DNA from: Aeromicrobium choanae
GTDB taxonomy: Bacteria > Actinomycetota > Actinomycetes > Propionibacteriales > Nocardioidaceae
NCBI RefSeq assembly: GCF_900167475.1
Contig: NZ_LT796768.1
Coordinates: 2,232,001 to 2,296,000 of the forward strand
Reading direction: 5' to 3'
DNA length: 64,000 bases
Of this stretch, positions 8,947 through 18,929 are shown one piece after another (within the stretch, counting starts at the first letter, position 1; each line of letters opens with the position of its first letter). A program made the position numbers and the translations under genes. The notes under the pieces are model-generated. The model was given only the letters and a program-made list of their open reading frames with translations, was not told the DNA's origin and searched no databases.

Positions 8947-9297
8947 GTGGGACTGCAACGTCGATGCTCGCGCGCAGGCTGCCCGAACTCCGCGGTGGCC
9001 ACCTTGACGTACGTGTACGCCGACTCGGTCGCCGTGCTCGGCCCGCTGGCCACCTATGCCGAGCCCCATGCGTACGACCTGTGCTCGCGTCACGCCGAGC
9101 GCCTCTCCGCGCCGCAGGGGTGGAGCGTCGTCCGGCTGGCCCCGGAGTTCACCGAGCCCGAGCCCACGCACGACGACTTGGTCGCGCTCGCCGAGGCCGT
9201 CCGCGAGGCCGGCCGCCCGGCCCCCGAGCCCACCCCCGGCGAGGCCTCGCCCGTGCTGCGCCTGGTGCGCGACGACTCGGCTACGGTGGTTCCGTGA
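8947..9297 (+). CDS. DUF3499 family protein
   Basis: A 116-residue protein with a GTG start at 8947. It opens with a likely zinc site (RRCSRAGC), has TLTYVYADSVAVLGPLA and a second Cys/His pair (DLCSRHAERL), then WSVVRL. These are the hallmarks of DUF3499, a small actinobacterial family of unknown function always near whiB2 and manB. A TAACCT -10-like box at 8934-8939 lies 7 nt before the GTG, so the transcript may be leaderless. Its stop overlaps the GTG of the Trm112-like gene by 4 nt. Confidence 0.87.
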   Translation: MGLQRRCSRAGCPNSAVATLTYVYADSVAVLGPLATYAEPHAYDLCSRHAERLSAPQGWSVVRLAPEFTEPEPTHDDLVALAEAVREAGRPAPEPTPGEASPVLRLVRDDSATVVP

Positions 9298-9470
9298 ACC
9301 TCGATCCAGCCCTCGTCGAGATCCTGGTGTGCCCGCAGTGCCGCTCCGGCCTGTTCGTGGACGCCGAGGCCGACGAGCTCGTGTGCAACGGATGCGCCCT
9401 CGCGTACCCGGTCCGCCGCGACGTCCCGGTCATGCTGGTCGACGAGGCGCGTTCGCTCGACGTCTCCTGA
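9294..9470 (+). CDS. Trm112-like zinc-ribbon protein
   Basis: A 58-residue protein with the Trm112 pattern LVEILVCPQCRSGL...LVCNGCALAYPVRRDVPVML: two CxxC pairs forming one zinc ribbon. Family members in eukaryotes activate methyltransferases; bacterial roles are unclear. The GTG start at 9294 overlaps the DUF3499 stop (GTGA). In most actinobacteria this position lies among manB, the SIS-type isomerase and manA genes; here the next gene is a GTPase, so the sugar-phosphate genes have moved or been lost. Confidence 0.88.
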   Translation: MNLDPALVEILVCPQCRSGLFVDAEADELVCNGCALAYPVRRDVPVMLVDEARSLDVS

Positions 9471-9538
9471 TCTGTGTCGCAAGTGTCGAATGGGACGCCC
9501 GGGGGCTCCGACTCGACTACCATTCGTAGTGATCTGAG

Positions 9539-11266
9539 ATGACTGAGCCGACCGCAATTCCCCAGCGCGAGGCCATGGTCGAGAACGGTTTGCTCCAGGG
9601 CCTGTCGGCACTGGCGTCGGCCGTTGTCTCCATGCCCTTGGAACTCGAGGTGCCCGGCGTCGAGCGCGACCGGGCGCTGCAACGAGAGATCGCCGAGCAA
9701 CTCGGCGACTACGTCGTGCCCCGGCTCGAGCACATCGGTGCTCCGCTGCTGGTCGTCGTGGGCGGCTCCACCGGCGCCGGCAAGTCCACGCTGGTCAACT
9801 CCATCGTCGGCCGCCGGGTCTCCGCGACGGGCGTGCTGCGCCCCACCACCCGCACCCCGGTGCTGGTCCACCACCCCGCCGACACCGAGTGGTTCCGGTC
9901 GGGCCGCATCCTGCCCGAGGTCGTCCGCACCGGCTCCAACAGCCGCCGCGCCAACACGATCCGCCAGATCGCCAGCTCCACCCTGTGGCCGGGCGTCGCC
10001 GTGCTCGACGCCCCCGACTTCGACTCGATCGACGAGACGAACCGCGACATGGCCGAGCAGCTGCTGGGTGCCGCCGACCTGTGGCTCTTCGTGACGTCGG
10101 CAGCGCGTTACGCCGACCAGGTGCCGTGGGACTACCTGCGCCGGGCCGCCGACCGGAGCGCCTCGATCGCCGTGGTGCTGGACCGCACGTCGCCCGAGGC
10201 CCTCGTCGAGGTCCGCCGTCACCTCGCCCGGATGCTCAGCGAGCACGGCCTGGCCGACGTGGCGCTGTTCTCGGTGCCGGAGTCGACGCCCGATGCCGAG
10301 GGCGTCCTGCCGGCCGGTGACGTCGCCCCCGTCGTCAGCTGGCTGCGCGCGCTCGCCGACGACGAGGTCCAGCGCCGCGAGATCGTCCTCAAGACCCTCC
10401 AGGGCGCGATCCTGCACGACATCGAGTCCTCGCGCGTGCTCGAGACCGCCCTCGCGCGCCAGGTCGACGCGGCCGCGCAGCTGCGCAAGGACGTCGAGTC
10501 GGTCTACCTGGCCTCGCACGCCGAGCTGATGACCGCCGCCACCGACGGCACGATGCTGCGGGGCGAGGTGCTGGCCCGATGGCAGGACTTCGTCGGCTCC
10601 GGCGAGATCTTCCGCAAGCTCGAGCGCACCGTCGGCACGTGGCGCGACCGGATCTTCCGGCGCAAGCCCACCACGCCGGAGGAGGTCGAGGAGGCCGCCG
10701 TCTCGGGCCTGCACCTGCTGATCCTCGACCGCGCCGAGCGTGCGGCCGAGGAGGTGGCCCGCGCGTGGGACGCGTCCGAGGCCGGACACGTCCTGCTCGA
10801 CAGCCGCCGCGGCCTCGACCGCGCGTCCCGCGACGTCCGGGTCCGCGCCGAACGCATCGCGCGCGAGTGGCGCGAGGCCGTCTTCGAGCTGGTGGCCGAG
10901 CAGGGCGCCGACAAGAAGTCGAAGGCCCGCGCCCTGTCGCTCGGTGTCAACGCCACCGGAGTCACCCTCATGGTCGTGGTCTTCGCGGGCACCGCCGGGC
11001 TCACGGGCGCCGAGATCGGCATCGCGGGCGGCACGGCCGCGGCCGGCCAGGCCGTGCTCAACGCCGTCTTCGGCGACCAGGCCGTCCGTGCCCTGGCCGA
11101 ACAGGCCGGGCGCGACCTCTCCCGTCGACTGGAGGACCTCTTGGAGTCCGAGGCCGAGCGCTACCTCGACCTGCTGCCCGACCCCGACGCCCTCGAGGCC
11201 GCGCACTGGCAGCTCGAGTCGGCCATCGAGTCGGTCGACGTGCCCCGGGGGAGGAGAAGTCGATGA
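9539..11266 (+). CDS. Dynamin-like large GTPase
   Basis: A 575-residue protein with a P-loop GGSTGAGKS (75-83), a Thr-rich switch I (TGVLRPTTRTPVLVHH), a DAPDFDSID switch II and a DRTSPE-like G4 position. A helical region and a hydrophobic stretch (about 475-515, TGVTLMVVVFAGTAGLTGAEIGIAGG) follow, as in membrane-acting dynamin-family proteins. Such tandem pairs of large GTPases are common in actinobacteria and some pairs, such as DynA/DynB in Streptomyces, act in septation, but I cannot assign that role here. It starts at ATG 9539 and is followed after 79 nt by a second GTPase. Confidence 0.82.
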   Translation: MTEPTAIPQREAMVENGLLQGLSALASAVVSMPLELEVPGVERDRALQREIAEQLGDYVVPRLEHIGAPLLVVVGGSTGAGKSTLVNSIVGRRVSATGVLRPTTRTPVLVHHPADTEWFRSGRILPEVVRTGSNSRRANTIRQIASSTLWPGVAVLDAPDFDSIDETNRDMAEQLLGAADLWLFVTSAARYADQVPWDYLRRAADRSASIAVVLDRTSPEALVEVRRHLARMLSEHGLADVALFSVPESTPDAEGVLPAGDVAPVVSWLRALADDEVQRREIVLKTLQGAILHDIESSRVLETALARQVDAAAQLRKDVESVYLASHAELMTAATDGTMLRGEVLARWQDFVGSGEIFRKLERTVGTWRDRIFRRKPTTPEEVEEAAVSGLHLLILDRAERAAEEVARAWDASEAGHVLLDSRRGLDRASRDVRVRAERIAREWREAVFELVAEQGADKKSKARALSLGVNATGVTLMVVVFAGTAGLTGAEIGIAGGTAAAGQAVLNAVFGDQAVRALAEQAGRDLSRRLEDLLESEAERYLDLLPDPDALEAAHWQLESAIESVDVPRGRRSR

Positions 11267-11345
11267 GCGAGCGCCAGCGAGCGAGCCATTCCGGATCACG
11301 AATCGCGACACCGGCCTACCCTGCACTTTCCGAGGCGGTGGCGCG

Positions 11346-12944
11346 ATGAGCGCATTGGATGAGCGGGTGACCGCGCTGAAGTCGGCGATCGAGGCCGCCG
11401 GAGACGTGATCGATCCCGCCCTCGCGGGTCCGGCCGAGGCCACGTTCACGCACGCGCAGGAGCGTCTCGACCTGTCGACCCAGCACACGGTCGTCGTGCT
11501 CGCGGGCTCCACCGGCTCGGGCAAGTCGTCGTTGTTCAACCGCCTGGCAGGGCTGGAGCTGGCCGAGGTCGGCTACCTGCGCCCCACCACCTCCACCGCC
11601 CTGGCCTGTGCGTGGGGCCCGGCCGGCGCCACCGAGCTGCTCGACTGGATCGGCGTCGCCCGCCGCGACCAGATCACTCGCCGCAGCGTGCTCGACGCCC
11701 CGCGCGACGATGCCTTCGAGGGGCTCGTGCTGCTTGACCTGCCCGACCACGACTCGGTCGTCGCCGCCAACCAGGAGGTCGTCGACCACGTCGCGCGCTA
11801 CGCCGACCTGTTCGTGTGGGTCCTCGATCCCCAGAAGTACGCCGACGCCGCGATCCATGCCCGCTACATCACCCCGCTGGCCACGCACGCGGACGCGTCG
11901 CTGGTCGTGCTGAACCAGGCCGACCGGCTGAGCGACACCGACCTGAAGATGGCGATGGACGACCTCGAGCAGATCCTCGAGCGCGAGGGCTTCGCGGGCG
12001 TTCCCGTCATCGCCACGAGCGCGGTGACCGGCGCCGGCCTGCCCGAGCTGCGGGCCGAGATCGGGCGGCGCATCAAGTCCAAGCGCGCCTCGCAGGCGCG
12101 ACTCGTCGGCGACGTCCGTCAGGTCGCGCGGCGCCTCGCCGAGACCGGAGGAGTCGAGCCGGTGCCCGGCCTCGAGCGCCCGGTCCGCGACGCGCTGGTC
12201 GAGACGTTCGTCGCCTGTGCCGGCGTGCCGCAGATCGCCGACGCCGTGGAGGACTCGATGGCCCGCCGCGCCGTCGTCGCCACCGACTGGCCGCTGATCG
12301 GCTGGGTGGGGCGGCTGCGCCACGACCCCCTGCGCGAGCTCGGCTTCGGCCGCTCGGCGCGCGACGCGGTCGCCGACACCATGCCCATCTCGCCGTCGGT
12401 GCAGCGCGCCCGCGCCGACCTGGCGCTCCGTGAGGCCACCGAGGTCGCCACCGAGGGGATGTCGCGCCCGTGGCGTGCCTCGGTGATCGACGCGATCGTG
12501 GGCGAGGGTGCCCGCGACGTCATCGACGAGCTCGACGAGGCCGTCGCCGGGGTCGATCTCGGCCTCAAGCGCCAGCCGCTGTGGTGGACCGCGGTCGGCG
12601 CCCTGCAGTGGTTCACGTTCCTCGCGGTCATCGCCGGAGCGGGCTGGGCCGTGGCCTCGATCTTCGGCCTGGTGGAGCCCGACCCGTGGGAGGGCGCCCC
12701 GCGACCCCTGGGCCTGAGCCTGCCGCTGCTGCTGGTCGCCGGGGGACTGCTGTTCGGGGTGATCCTGACGCTGGTCTCGCGCTGGCTGGGCGGGGTGGGT
12801 GCGCGCCGGGCCGGTGCGCGGGCGGAGAAGAAGCTCATCGAGGCGATCAACCGCACCACCGAGCGCATCGTCGTCGCGCGGCTGCGCAGCGAACTCGACC
12901 GGTACGACCGCTGGCGCAACGGGCTGGCCACCGCCGGCCGCTGA
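11346..12944 (+). CDS. Membrane-associated GTPase (YfjP/Era-like)
   Basis: A 532-residue partner of the upstream GTPase. P-loop GSTGSGKS is at 54-61, switch II reads LLDLPDHDS, and G4 is LNQAD. Two membrane segments lie near 418-440 (WFTFLAVIAGAGWAVASIF) and 460-482 (LLLVAGGLLFGVILTLVS). The G domain with LRPTTSTALACAW resembles its neighbour, so the two probably act as a heterotypic pair at the membrane. I begin at ATG 11346. The 79-nt gap before it contains a GAGCGAGCGCCAGCGAGCGAG-like low-complexity run of the kind often seen near actinobacterial gene starts. Confidence 0.84.
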   Translation: MSALDERVTALKSAIEAAGDVIDPALAGPAEATFTHAQERLDLSTQHTVVVLAGSTGSGKSSLFNRLAGLELAEVGYLRPTTSTALACAWGPAGATELLDWIGVARRDQITRRSVLDAPRDDAFEGLVLLDLPDHDSVVAANQEVVDHVARYADLFVWVLDPQKYADAAIHARYITPLATHADASLVVLNQADRLSDTDLKMAMDDLEQILEREGFAGVPVIATSAVTGAGLPELRAEIGRRIKSKRASQARLVGDVRQVARRLAETGGVEPVPGLERPVRDALVETFVACAGVPQIADAVEDSMARRAVVATDWPLIGWVGRLRHDPLRELGFGRSARDAVADTMPISPSVQRARADLALREATEVATEGMSRPWRASVIDAIVGEGARDVIDELDEAVAGVDLGLKRQPLWWTAVGALQWFTFLAVIAGAGWAVASIFGLVEPDPWEGAPRPLGLSLPLLLVAGGLLFGVILTLVSRWLGGVGARRAGARAEKKLIEAINRTTERIVVARLRSELDRYDRWRNGLATAGR

Positions 12945-12995
12945 CCGCTGCCGGTCGGCCGGGGTGCCGGTGTTCTCGCTACGCTGGGGGACATC

Positions 12996-14678
<1,683 letters not shown>

Positions 14679-14692
14679 CCCGACGCAGGACT

Positions 14693-14721
14693 GCGGCCCC
14701 CGGCGATTCGCCGGGGGCCGC
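14693..14721. terminator. Bidirectional rho-independent-type hairpin after ettA
   Basis: A 13-bp perfect stem (14693-14705 with 14709-14721) closes a 3-nt ATT loop. It sits between the convergent ettA and the next minus-strand gene, so it can serve both. There is no long U-tract, as usual in actinobacteria. Confidence 0.8.
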
Positions 14722-14737
14722 ATCTGTCTGGAGAGGG

Positions 14738-15391
14738 TCAGGATGCGTCGACGACGGTGTCGCAGTCGGTCTCGGCGGTGCCGGCGAAGCCGACGCCCTG
14801 GCCGATCGCGTGGAGCGTGTGGCGCCATCCGAGCACGCGGACGGTCGCCACCGGCGAGCGCGCCACGAACCCGAAGGAGCCGGGTGAGTTGCAGCCGTCC
14901 TTGAACCTTGCCCGGATGGAGAACTCCCGCCACGCACGCGGCTCGATGACGGCGTGTCCGTCCGTGTCGAGCAGGGCATCGAGCCCGCTGCCGTCGGGGT
15001 CGGTGGCCGGGTGCAGTCCGCTTCGGGCAGGAGCCGAGAGGTGGGGGCCCATACCGCCCTCCGGTCCCAGCAGGGGCCACTCGAGGCGCTCCACCTTGAT
15101 GGGCATCCGCGCGCCGTTGCTGACCTCGGTGTGCAGCGAGCAATCGAGTCGGTGGTCGAGCCAGAGGTAGACCTCGGGACTAGGGTCACCTTCCGGGTCA
15201 CCGAGGTCCTCTGACGCGTCGGGTTGCGGAGCGACAGACCCGTCGTCCGCGCAGTCGCCGAGCTGCGTGGCGATGACGGTGACCTTCGACGCCTGCCACG
15301 CCGAGACTCCAAACCAGCCGAAGACGCCGAGCACTGCGAGTGACGTCAACGCCACGCCGGTCACGACGATGCGTCGGGCACGAGAGGACAT
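14738..15391 (-). CDS. Hypothetical membrane-anchored protein
   Basis: A 217-residue protein that I do not recognise. It has one N-terminal hydrophobic segment (about 6-27, VVTGVALTSLAVLGVFGWFGV) and an outside domain with three or four cysteines (GDCADD, LDCSLH, DGCNSPG, TDCDTVV), suggesting disulfides. The region VEPRAWREFSIRARF and VATVRVLGWRH looks beta-rich. I start it at ATG 15391 (MSSRARR); an upstream ATG at 15409 is possible. It is convergent with ettA and shares its terminator. Confidence 0.62.
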   Translation of the reverse strand: MSSRARRIVVTGVALTSLAVLGVFGWFGVSAWQASKVTVIATQLGDCADDGSVAPQPDASEDLGDPEGDPSPEVYLWLDHRLDCSLHTEVSNGARMPIKVERLEWPLLGPEGGMGPHLSAPARSGLHPATDPDGSGLDALLDTDGHAVIEPRAWREFSIRARFKDGCNSPGSFGFVARSPVATVRVLGWRHTLHAIGQGVGFAGTAETDCDTVVDAS

Positions 15392-15464
15392 GGACGCAAC
15401 GTAGGGCACGAGCGGCCCGGGCGGGCCCGATTGGCGCTTCGGGGCTGAGCCTCGGGTCGGTGGC

Positions 15465-15953
15465 CTAGAAGACGCGGCCGCCGATCGCGTCCTGGATCGC
15501 GTCCATGACGCGCTTCGTGGCGGCGAGGTCCTCGTCGGAGCACTGGTCGATGAGGTACTCGCGCACGCCGCGCACGTGGGTGTGGGCCGCGGTGGCGAGG
15601 AGCGCGAAGCCCTTGTCGGTGAGCACGGCGGTGACGCCGCGGCCGTCGGTGCCGCACTGCGTGCGCAGGACGATCCCGTCGCGCTCGAGCCGGCTGATCG
15701 TGTGGGTGATGCGGCTGCGCGAGTGCGACAGGGCCGCGGCGAGGTCGGCCATCCGGATCGACCGGTCGGGCGCCTCCGAGAGCCGCACGAGGATCTCGTA
15801 CTCCGACATCGACAGTCCGTGCTCGGTGCGCAGGTCGCGGTCGAGACGGTCCATCAGCACCGTCGTGCCCCCCAGGAACGAGCGCCAGGCGCTCTGCTGG
15901 GTCTCGTCGAGCCAGCGCGTGTCGTTGACGGTGGCGATGGGCAGTTCACTCAT
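15465..15953 (-). CDS. MarR family transcriptional regulator
   Basis: A 162-residue winged-helix repressor. Landmarks are LSMSEYEILVRLSEAPDRSIRMADLA, the recognition region ALSHSRSRITHTISRLERDG and the wing RTQCGTDGRGVTAVLTDKG. It diverges from the YceI gene. The shared intergenic region contains an 18-bp near-palindrome covering its own -10 region and start codon, and a second inverted repeat over the yceI -35 region. That arrangement suggests it represses both itself and yceI. Ligand is unknown; the family often senses phenolics or oxidants. Confidence 0.92.
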   Translation of the reverse strand: MSELPIATVNDTRWLDETQQSAWRSFLGGTTVLMDRLDRDLRTEHGLSMSEYEILVRLSEAPDRSIRMADLAAALSHSRSRITHTISRLERDGIVLRTQCGTDGRGVTAVLTDKGFALLATAAHTHVRGVREYLIDQCSDEDLAATKRVMDAIQDAIGGRVF

Positions 15954-15969
15954 GTGAACTAGTTTACAT
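15952..15969. promoter_or_regulatory. Putative MarR operator 1
   Basis: ATGTGAACTAGTTTACAT reads as an 18-bp inverted repeat with a single mismatched pair. It covers a TAAACT -10-like box for the marR gene (15966 down to 15961 on the minus strand) and the first bases of its ATG, so binding would block the regulator's own, apparently leaderless, transcript. Confidence 0.6.
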
Positions 15970-15970
15970 C

Positions 15971-16030
15971 TTCAACGACTTGATTGAAAGTTCAATCATG
16001 CTGTAGAGTAAATCTTGTTGAACGATCAAC
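15971..16030. promoter_or_regulatory. yceI promoter and putative MarR operator 2
   Basis: TGATTGAAAGTTCAATCA (15981-15998) is an 8-bp inverted repeat with a 2-nt centre. TTCAA or TTGAA half-sites recur at 15971, 15984, 15991 and 16018. TTGATT (15980-15985) and TAGAGT (16004-16009), 18 nt apart, form a plausible yceI promoter with the operator across its -35 element and another GTTGA/TCAAC repeat (16017-16030) downstream of the start. Confidence 0.55.
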
Positions 16031-16064
16031 GGCATGATCGAACCCACAGACTTCAGGAGAATTC

Positions 16065-16601
16065 ATGAGCGACATCACCACGGGCACCTGGCAGCTGGAC
16101 CCCACCCACACGGAGATCGGCTTCACCGTGCGCCACATCATGAGCAAGGTGCGCGGCAAGTTCGAGAAGTTCGAGGGCACCATCGTCACCGGCGAGGACG
16201 TCACCGCGTCCACCGCGACCGCGACGATCGATCTCTCCTCGATCAACACCGGCACGGCCGACCGTGACAACCACCTGCGCTCGGGTGACTTCTTCAACGT
16301 CGAGAGCACCCCGACGATGACGTTCGTCTCCACCGGCGTCGTGCGCAAGGGCGACACCGACTTCGTCGTCACCGGCGACCTGACCATCAAGGACGTCACC
16401 AAGCCCGTCGAGCTCGCGGTCGAGTTCCTCGGCGAGGGCAAGGATCCGTGGGGCGGCACGCGCATCGGCGTCGAGGCCACCGGTCAGATCAGCCGCAAGG
16501 AGTTCGGCATCGACTTCAACATCCCGCTCGAGGGCGACAAGGTCATGATCGGCGACAAGATCTCGCTGCAGATCAACGCCGAGGCGGTCCTGCAGGCCTG
16601 A
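16065..16601 (+). CDS. YceI family protein
   Basis: A 178-residue lipocalin-like beta-barrel protein. The opening GTWQLDPTHTEIGFTVRHIMSKVRGKFEKFEG is the classical YceI signature, followed by ATIDLSSINTGTADRDNHLRSGDFF and LTIKDVTKPVELAVEF. Family members bind isoprenoid or amphiphilic molecules and respond to stress. No signal peptide is visible, so it is probably cytoplasmic. A good ribosome site (AGGAGA) precedes the ATG. The divergent MarR gene and the palindromes between them indicate MarR control. Confidence 0.92.
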   Translation: MSDITTGTWQLDPTHTEIGFTVRHIMSKVRGKFEKFEGTIVTGEDVTASTATATIDLSSINTGTADRDNHLRSGDFFNVESTPTMTFVSTGVVRKGDTDFVVTGDLTIKDVTKPVELAVEFLGEGKDPWGGTRIGVEATGQISRKEFGIDFNIPLEGDKVMIGDKISLQINAEAVLQA

Positions 16602-16632
16602 CCTGCACCCAGTCCCGAAGGGGCTCGCGACG

Positions 16633-17802
16633 CTACCCCCCGGCGCCGCGGGCCCCTTCGTCATGTCCCTCGGCCGTGAGCACCCGGCTCACCAGGGGAA
16701 CGCCGGGGCGGTAGGCCAGGTGCAGGTGGCTGGGCGCATCGAGCACGACGAGGTCGGCGTGGGCGCCCACGCGCAGGTGGCCGACGTCCGTCCGGCGCAG
16801 CGAGGCGGCGCCGCCGAGGGTGGCCGACCAGAGCGCCTCGAGGGGCGTCAGGTGCATGTCGCGCACCGCCACCGCGATGCAGAACGGCATCGACGTGGTG
16901 AAGCTGCTGCCGGGATTGCAGTCGGTGGCCAGCGCGACCGTGGCGCCCGCGTCCAGCAGCCGCCGCGCGTCGGGGAACGGCTGCCGCGTCGAGAACTCCA
17001 CTCCGGGGAGCAGTCCGATCACGACCCCGGCGTCGACCAGGTCGCGCACGTCCTCGTCGCTGAGGAACGTGCAGTGGTCGGCCGCGGCCGCACCGACGGC
17101 AGCCGCCACGCGTGCCCCCGGCCCGGGGCCGAGCTGGTTGGCATGGACCCGGGGGAGGAGCCCGCGGCCCATCCCTGCGGACAGCACCTCGAGCGCCGCC
17201 TCCTCGCCGAACGCACCCTCCTCGACGAAGACGTCGATCCACCGGGAGTGCGGCGCGCAGGCGTCGAGCATCTCGCCGGTGACCAGGGCGACGTAGTCGT
17301 CGACCGTGCGCGCGTCGGCGGGGACGACGTGCGCGCCGAGGAAGGTGACCTCGTCGGTGAGCTCGGCAGCGACCTCGACCAGCCGCCCCTCGGTCGCGAC
17401 GTCGAGTCCGTAGCCACTCTTGATCTCGATGGTCGTGGTGCCCTGCCGTCGTGCTTCACCCACCAGGTGGCGCGCCGTCCGCCGGAGGTCTTCCACGGAG
17501 GCGGCCCGGGTCGCCTCCACGGTGGAGCGGATGCCCCCGGCTCCGTAGGGCACGCCACTCATGCGCGCCTCGAACTCACCGCTCCTGTCGCCGTCGAACA
17601 CGACATGGCTGTGCGAGTCGACGAAGCCGGGGACGACGGCTGCGCCGCCGAGATCGAAGTGCTGGTCCGCAGCCGGTGGCGGTCCTTCGCCCGTCCAGGC
17701 CACCTCTCCGTCGACGATCACGATGGAGGCGTCGTGCAGGATCGGCCTCTCGTCGTCCCACGTGACCAGCTCGCCGATGTTGGTCAGCGCCATGCTCGTC
17801 AC
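16633..17802 (-). CDS. hutI: Imidazolonepropionase
   Basis: Third step of histidine breakdown: hydrolyses 4-imidazolone-5-propionate to N-formimidoyl-L-glutamate. The 389-residue amidohydrolase has the metal-binding [12 protein letters not shown] motif (His64, His66), [10 protein letters not shown], the HVVPADAR loop, [12 protein letters not shown] and [16 protein letters not shown] with the catalytic Asp. It starts with GTG at 17802, overlapping the hutF stop by 4 nt, and is the last gene of the hut operon. It ends just beyond the convergent yceI gene. Confidence 0.95.
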   Translation of the reverse strand: MTSMALTNIGELVTWDDERPILHDASIVIVDGEVAWTGEGPPPAADQHFDLGGAAVVPGFVDSHSHVVFDGDRSGEFEARMSGVPYGAGGIRSTVEATRAASVEDLRRTARHLVGEARRQGTTTIEIKSGYGLDVATEGRLVEVAAELTDEVTFLGAHVVPADARTVDDYVALVTGEMLDACAPHSRWIDVFVEEGAFGEEAALEVLSAGMGRGLLPRVHANQLGPGPGARVAAAVGAAAADHCTFLSDEDVRDLVDAGVVIGLLPGVEFSTRQPFPDARRLLDAGATVALATDCNPGSSFTTSMPFCIAVAVRDMHLTPLEALWSATLGGAASLRRTDVGHLRVGAHADLVVLDAPSHLHLAYRPGVPLVSRVLTAEGHDEGARGAGG

Positions 17803-18929
17803 GACCGGGCCGCCAAGTCCTCGATGACGCGGTGCAGCCGGGCTCCGACCTCGTCGGGGTCGAGGTCGTCCGGTGGGACCAGATCGGCCGCGGTCGCGGA
17901 GCCCAGGGGCAGTGTCCCGCCGGCCGTGCGGACGGATCGCCGCACGGTGACGGTGGGGCCGGGAGGGAGGCCGAGCGACCGGTGTCCGGCCAGCGTGGCG
18001 GCCTCGAGCAGCCGGTCGTGCGGCCAGCCGTCGCGCCGGCCCGATGTGAGCCGCTCGTGGGCGTCGAGGGCCCGAGCCTCGAGGAACGGGTCGATGACGG
18101 TCTGACTGTCAGACCCGAGTGTGATCGGGACGCCGGCGTCCTGCAGAGCGACGCTGGGAGCGATGCCGTCGGCGAGCTCGGCCTCGGTGGTGGGGCACAG
18201 GCACACGGTCGCGCCGCTCTCGGCGAGGACGGCGATCTCGTCCGGCTCGAGGTGGACGGCGTGCACGGCCGTGGTGCGCGGGCTCCACGCGCCCGCGTCG
18301 GCCAACAGCCCCACGGGTCGTCGGCCCGTCGCCTGCAGGCACTCCTCGTTCTCCCGTACCTGCTCCGAGACGTGGACGTGCAGCGGCGCGTCGGGCAGGG
18401 CGTCCACGACGGTGGGAAGGTCGGCCGTTCCCACGGCGCGCACCGAGTGGATCGCCGTCCCCACCACGACGTCCGGCACGCCGGCGTAGCGCGCGTGCAG
18501 GTCGGCCACGCGCTCGGCCCAGCGCTCGGCGGAGCCGTCGTCGAACCGCACCTGCACGCCCTCGGTCGGGGCGTCGAAGCCAGACTGCAGGTAGCAGGCG
18601 TCGAGGAGGCAGATCCGCAGGCCGGCGTCGCGTGCCGCCTCGATGACGGCGACGCCCATGGCGTTCGGGTCGTCGTAGGGGCGCCCGTCCGGGCCGTGGT
18701 GGAGGTAGTGGAATTCGCCGACGGAGGAGATCCCGCTCAGCCGCATCTCGCGGAAGGTCCATCGCGCCAGCTCGTGGAGGGATTCGGGGTCGAGGGCTGC
18801 AGCGGTGGCGTACATACGCTCGCGCCACGCCCAGAAGTGTCGGCCCGAGGTACCGCGGCCGCGCAGCGCCCGGTGGAACACGTGGCTGTGGCAGTTCGCG
18901 AACGAGGGCATCACGGCGGCGACGCTCAT
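17799..18929 (-). CDS. hutF: Formimidoylglutamate deiminase, N-terminally short
   Basis: Converts N-formimidoylglutamate to N-formylglutamate and ammonia. The 376-residue protein keeps the TIM-barrel core: [16 protein letters not shown] with metal ligands His14 and His16, [40 protein letters not shown] and [15 protein letters not shown]. Family members I know are about 450 residues and start with a 40-60 residue beta-strand segment that is absent here. The ATG at 18929 overlaps the upstream gene by 4 nt, so there is no room for a longer start. The C-terminal beta segment is also shortened, though SVRTAG is kept. Confidence 0.9.
   Translation of the reverse strand: MSVAAVMPSFANCHSHVFHRALRGRGTSGRHFWAWRERMYATAAALDPESLHELARWTFREMRLSGISSVGEFHYLHHGPDGRPYDDPNAMGVAVIEAARDAGLRICLLDACYLQSGFDAPTEGVQVRFDDGSAERWAERVADLHARYAGVPDVVVGTAIHSVRAVGTADLPTVVDALPDAPLHVHVSEQVRENEECLQATGRRPVGLLADAGAWSPRTTAVHAVHLEPDEIAVLAESGATVCLCPTTEAELADGIAPSVALQDAGVPITLGSDSQTVIDPFLEARALDAHERLTSGRRDGWPHDRLLEAATLAGHRSLGLPPGPTVTVRRSVRTAGGTLPLGSATAADLVPPDDLDPDEVGARLHRVIEDLAARS

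Noticed and set aside
11267-11345. GAGCGAGCGCCAGCGAGCGAG run between the two GTPase genes
   Set aside because: It resembles a low-complexity run common near actinobacterial starts. No second copy with shared ends was found in the window, so I do not call it a repeat element.
16616-16660. CGAAGGGGC/GCCCCTTCG inverted repeat between yceI and hutI
   Set aside because: The 9-bp arms are 27 nt apart and one arm lies inside hutI, so a functional terminator is doubtful.
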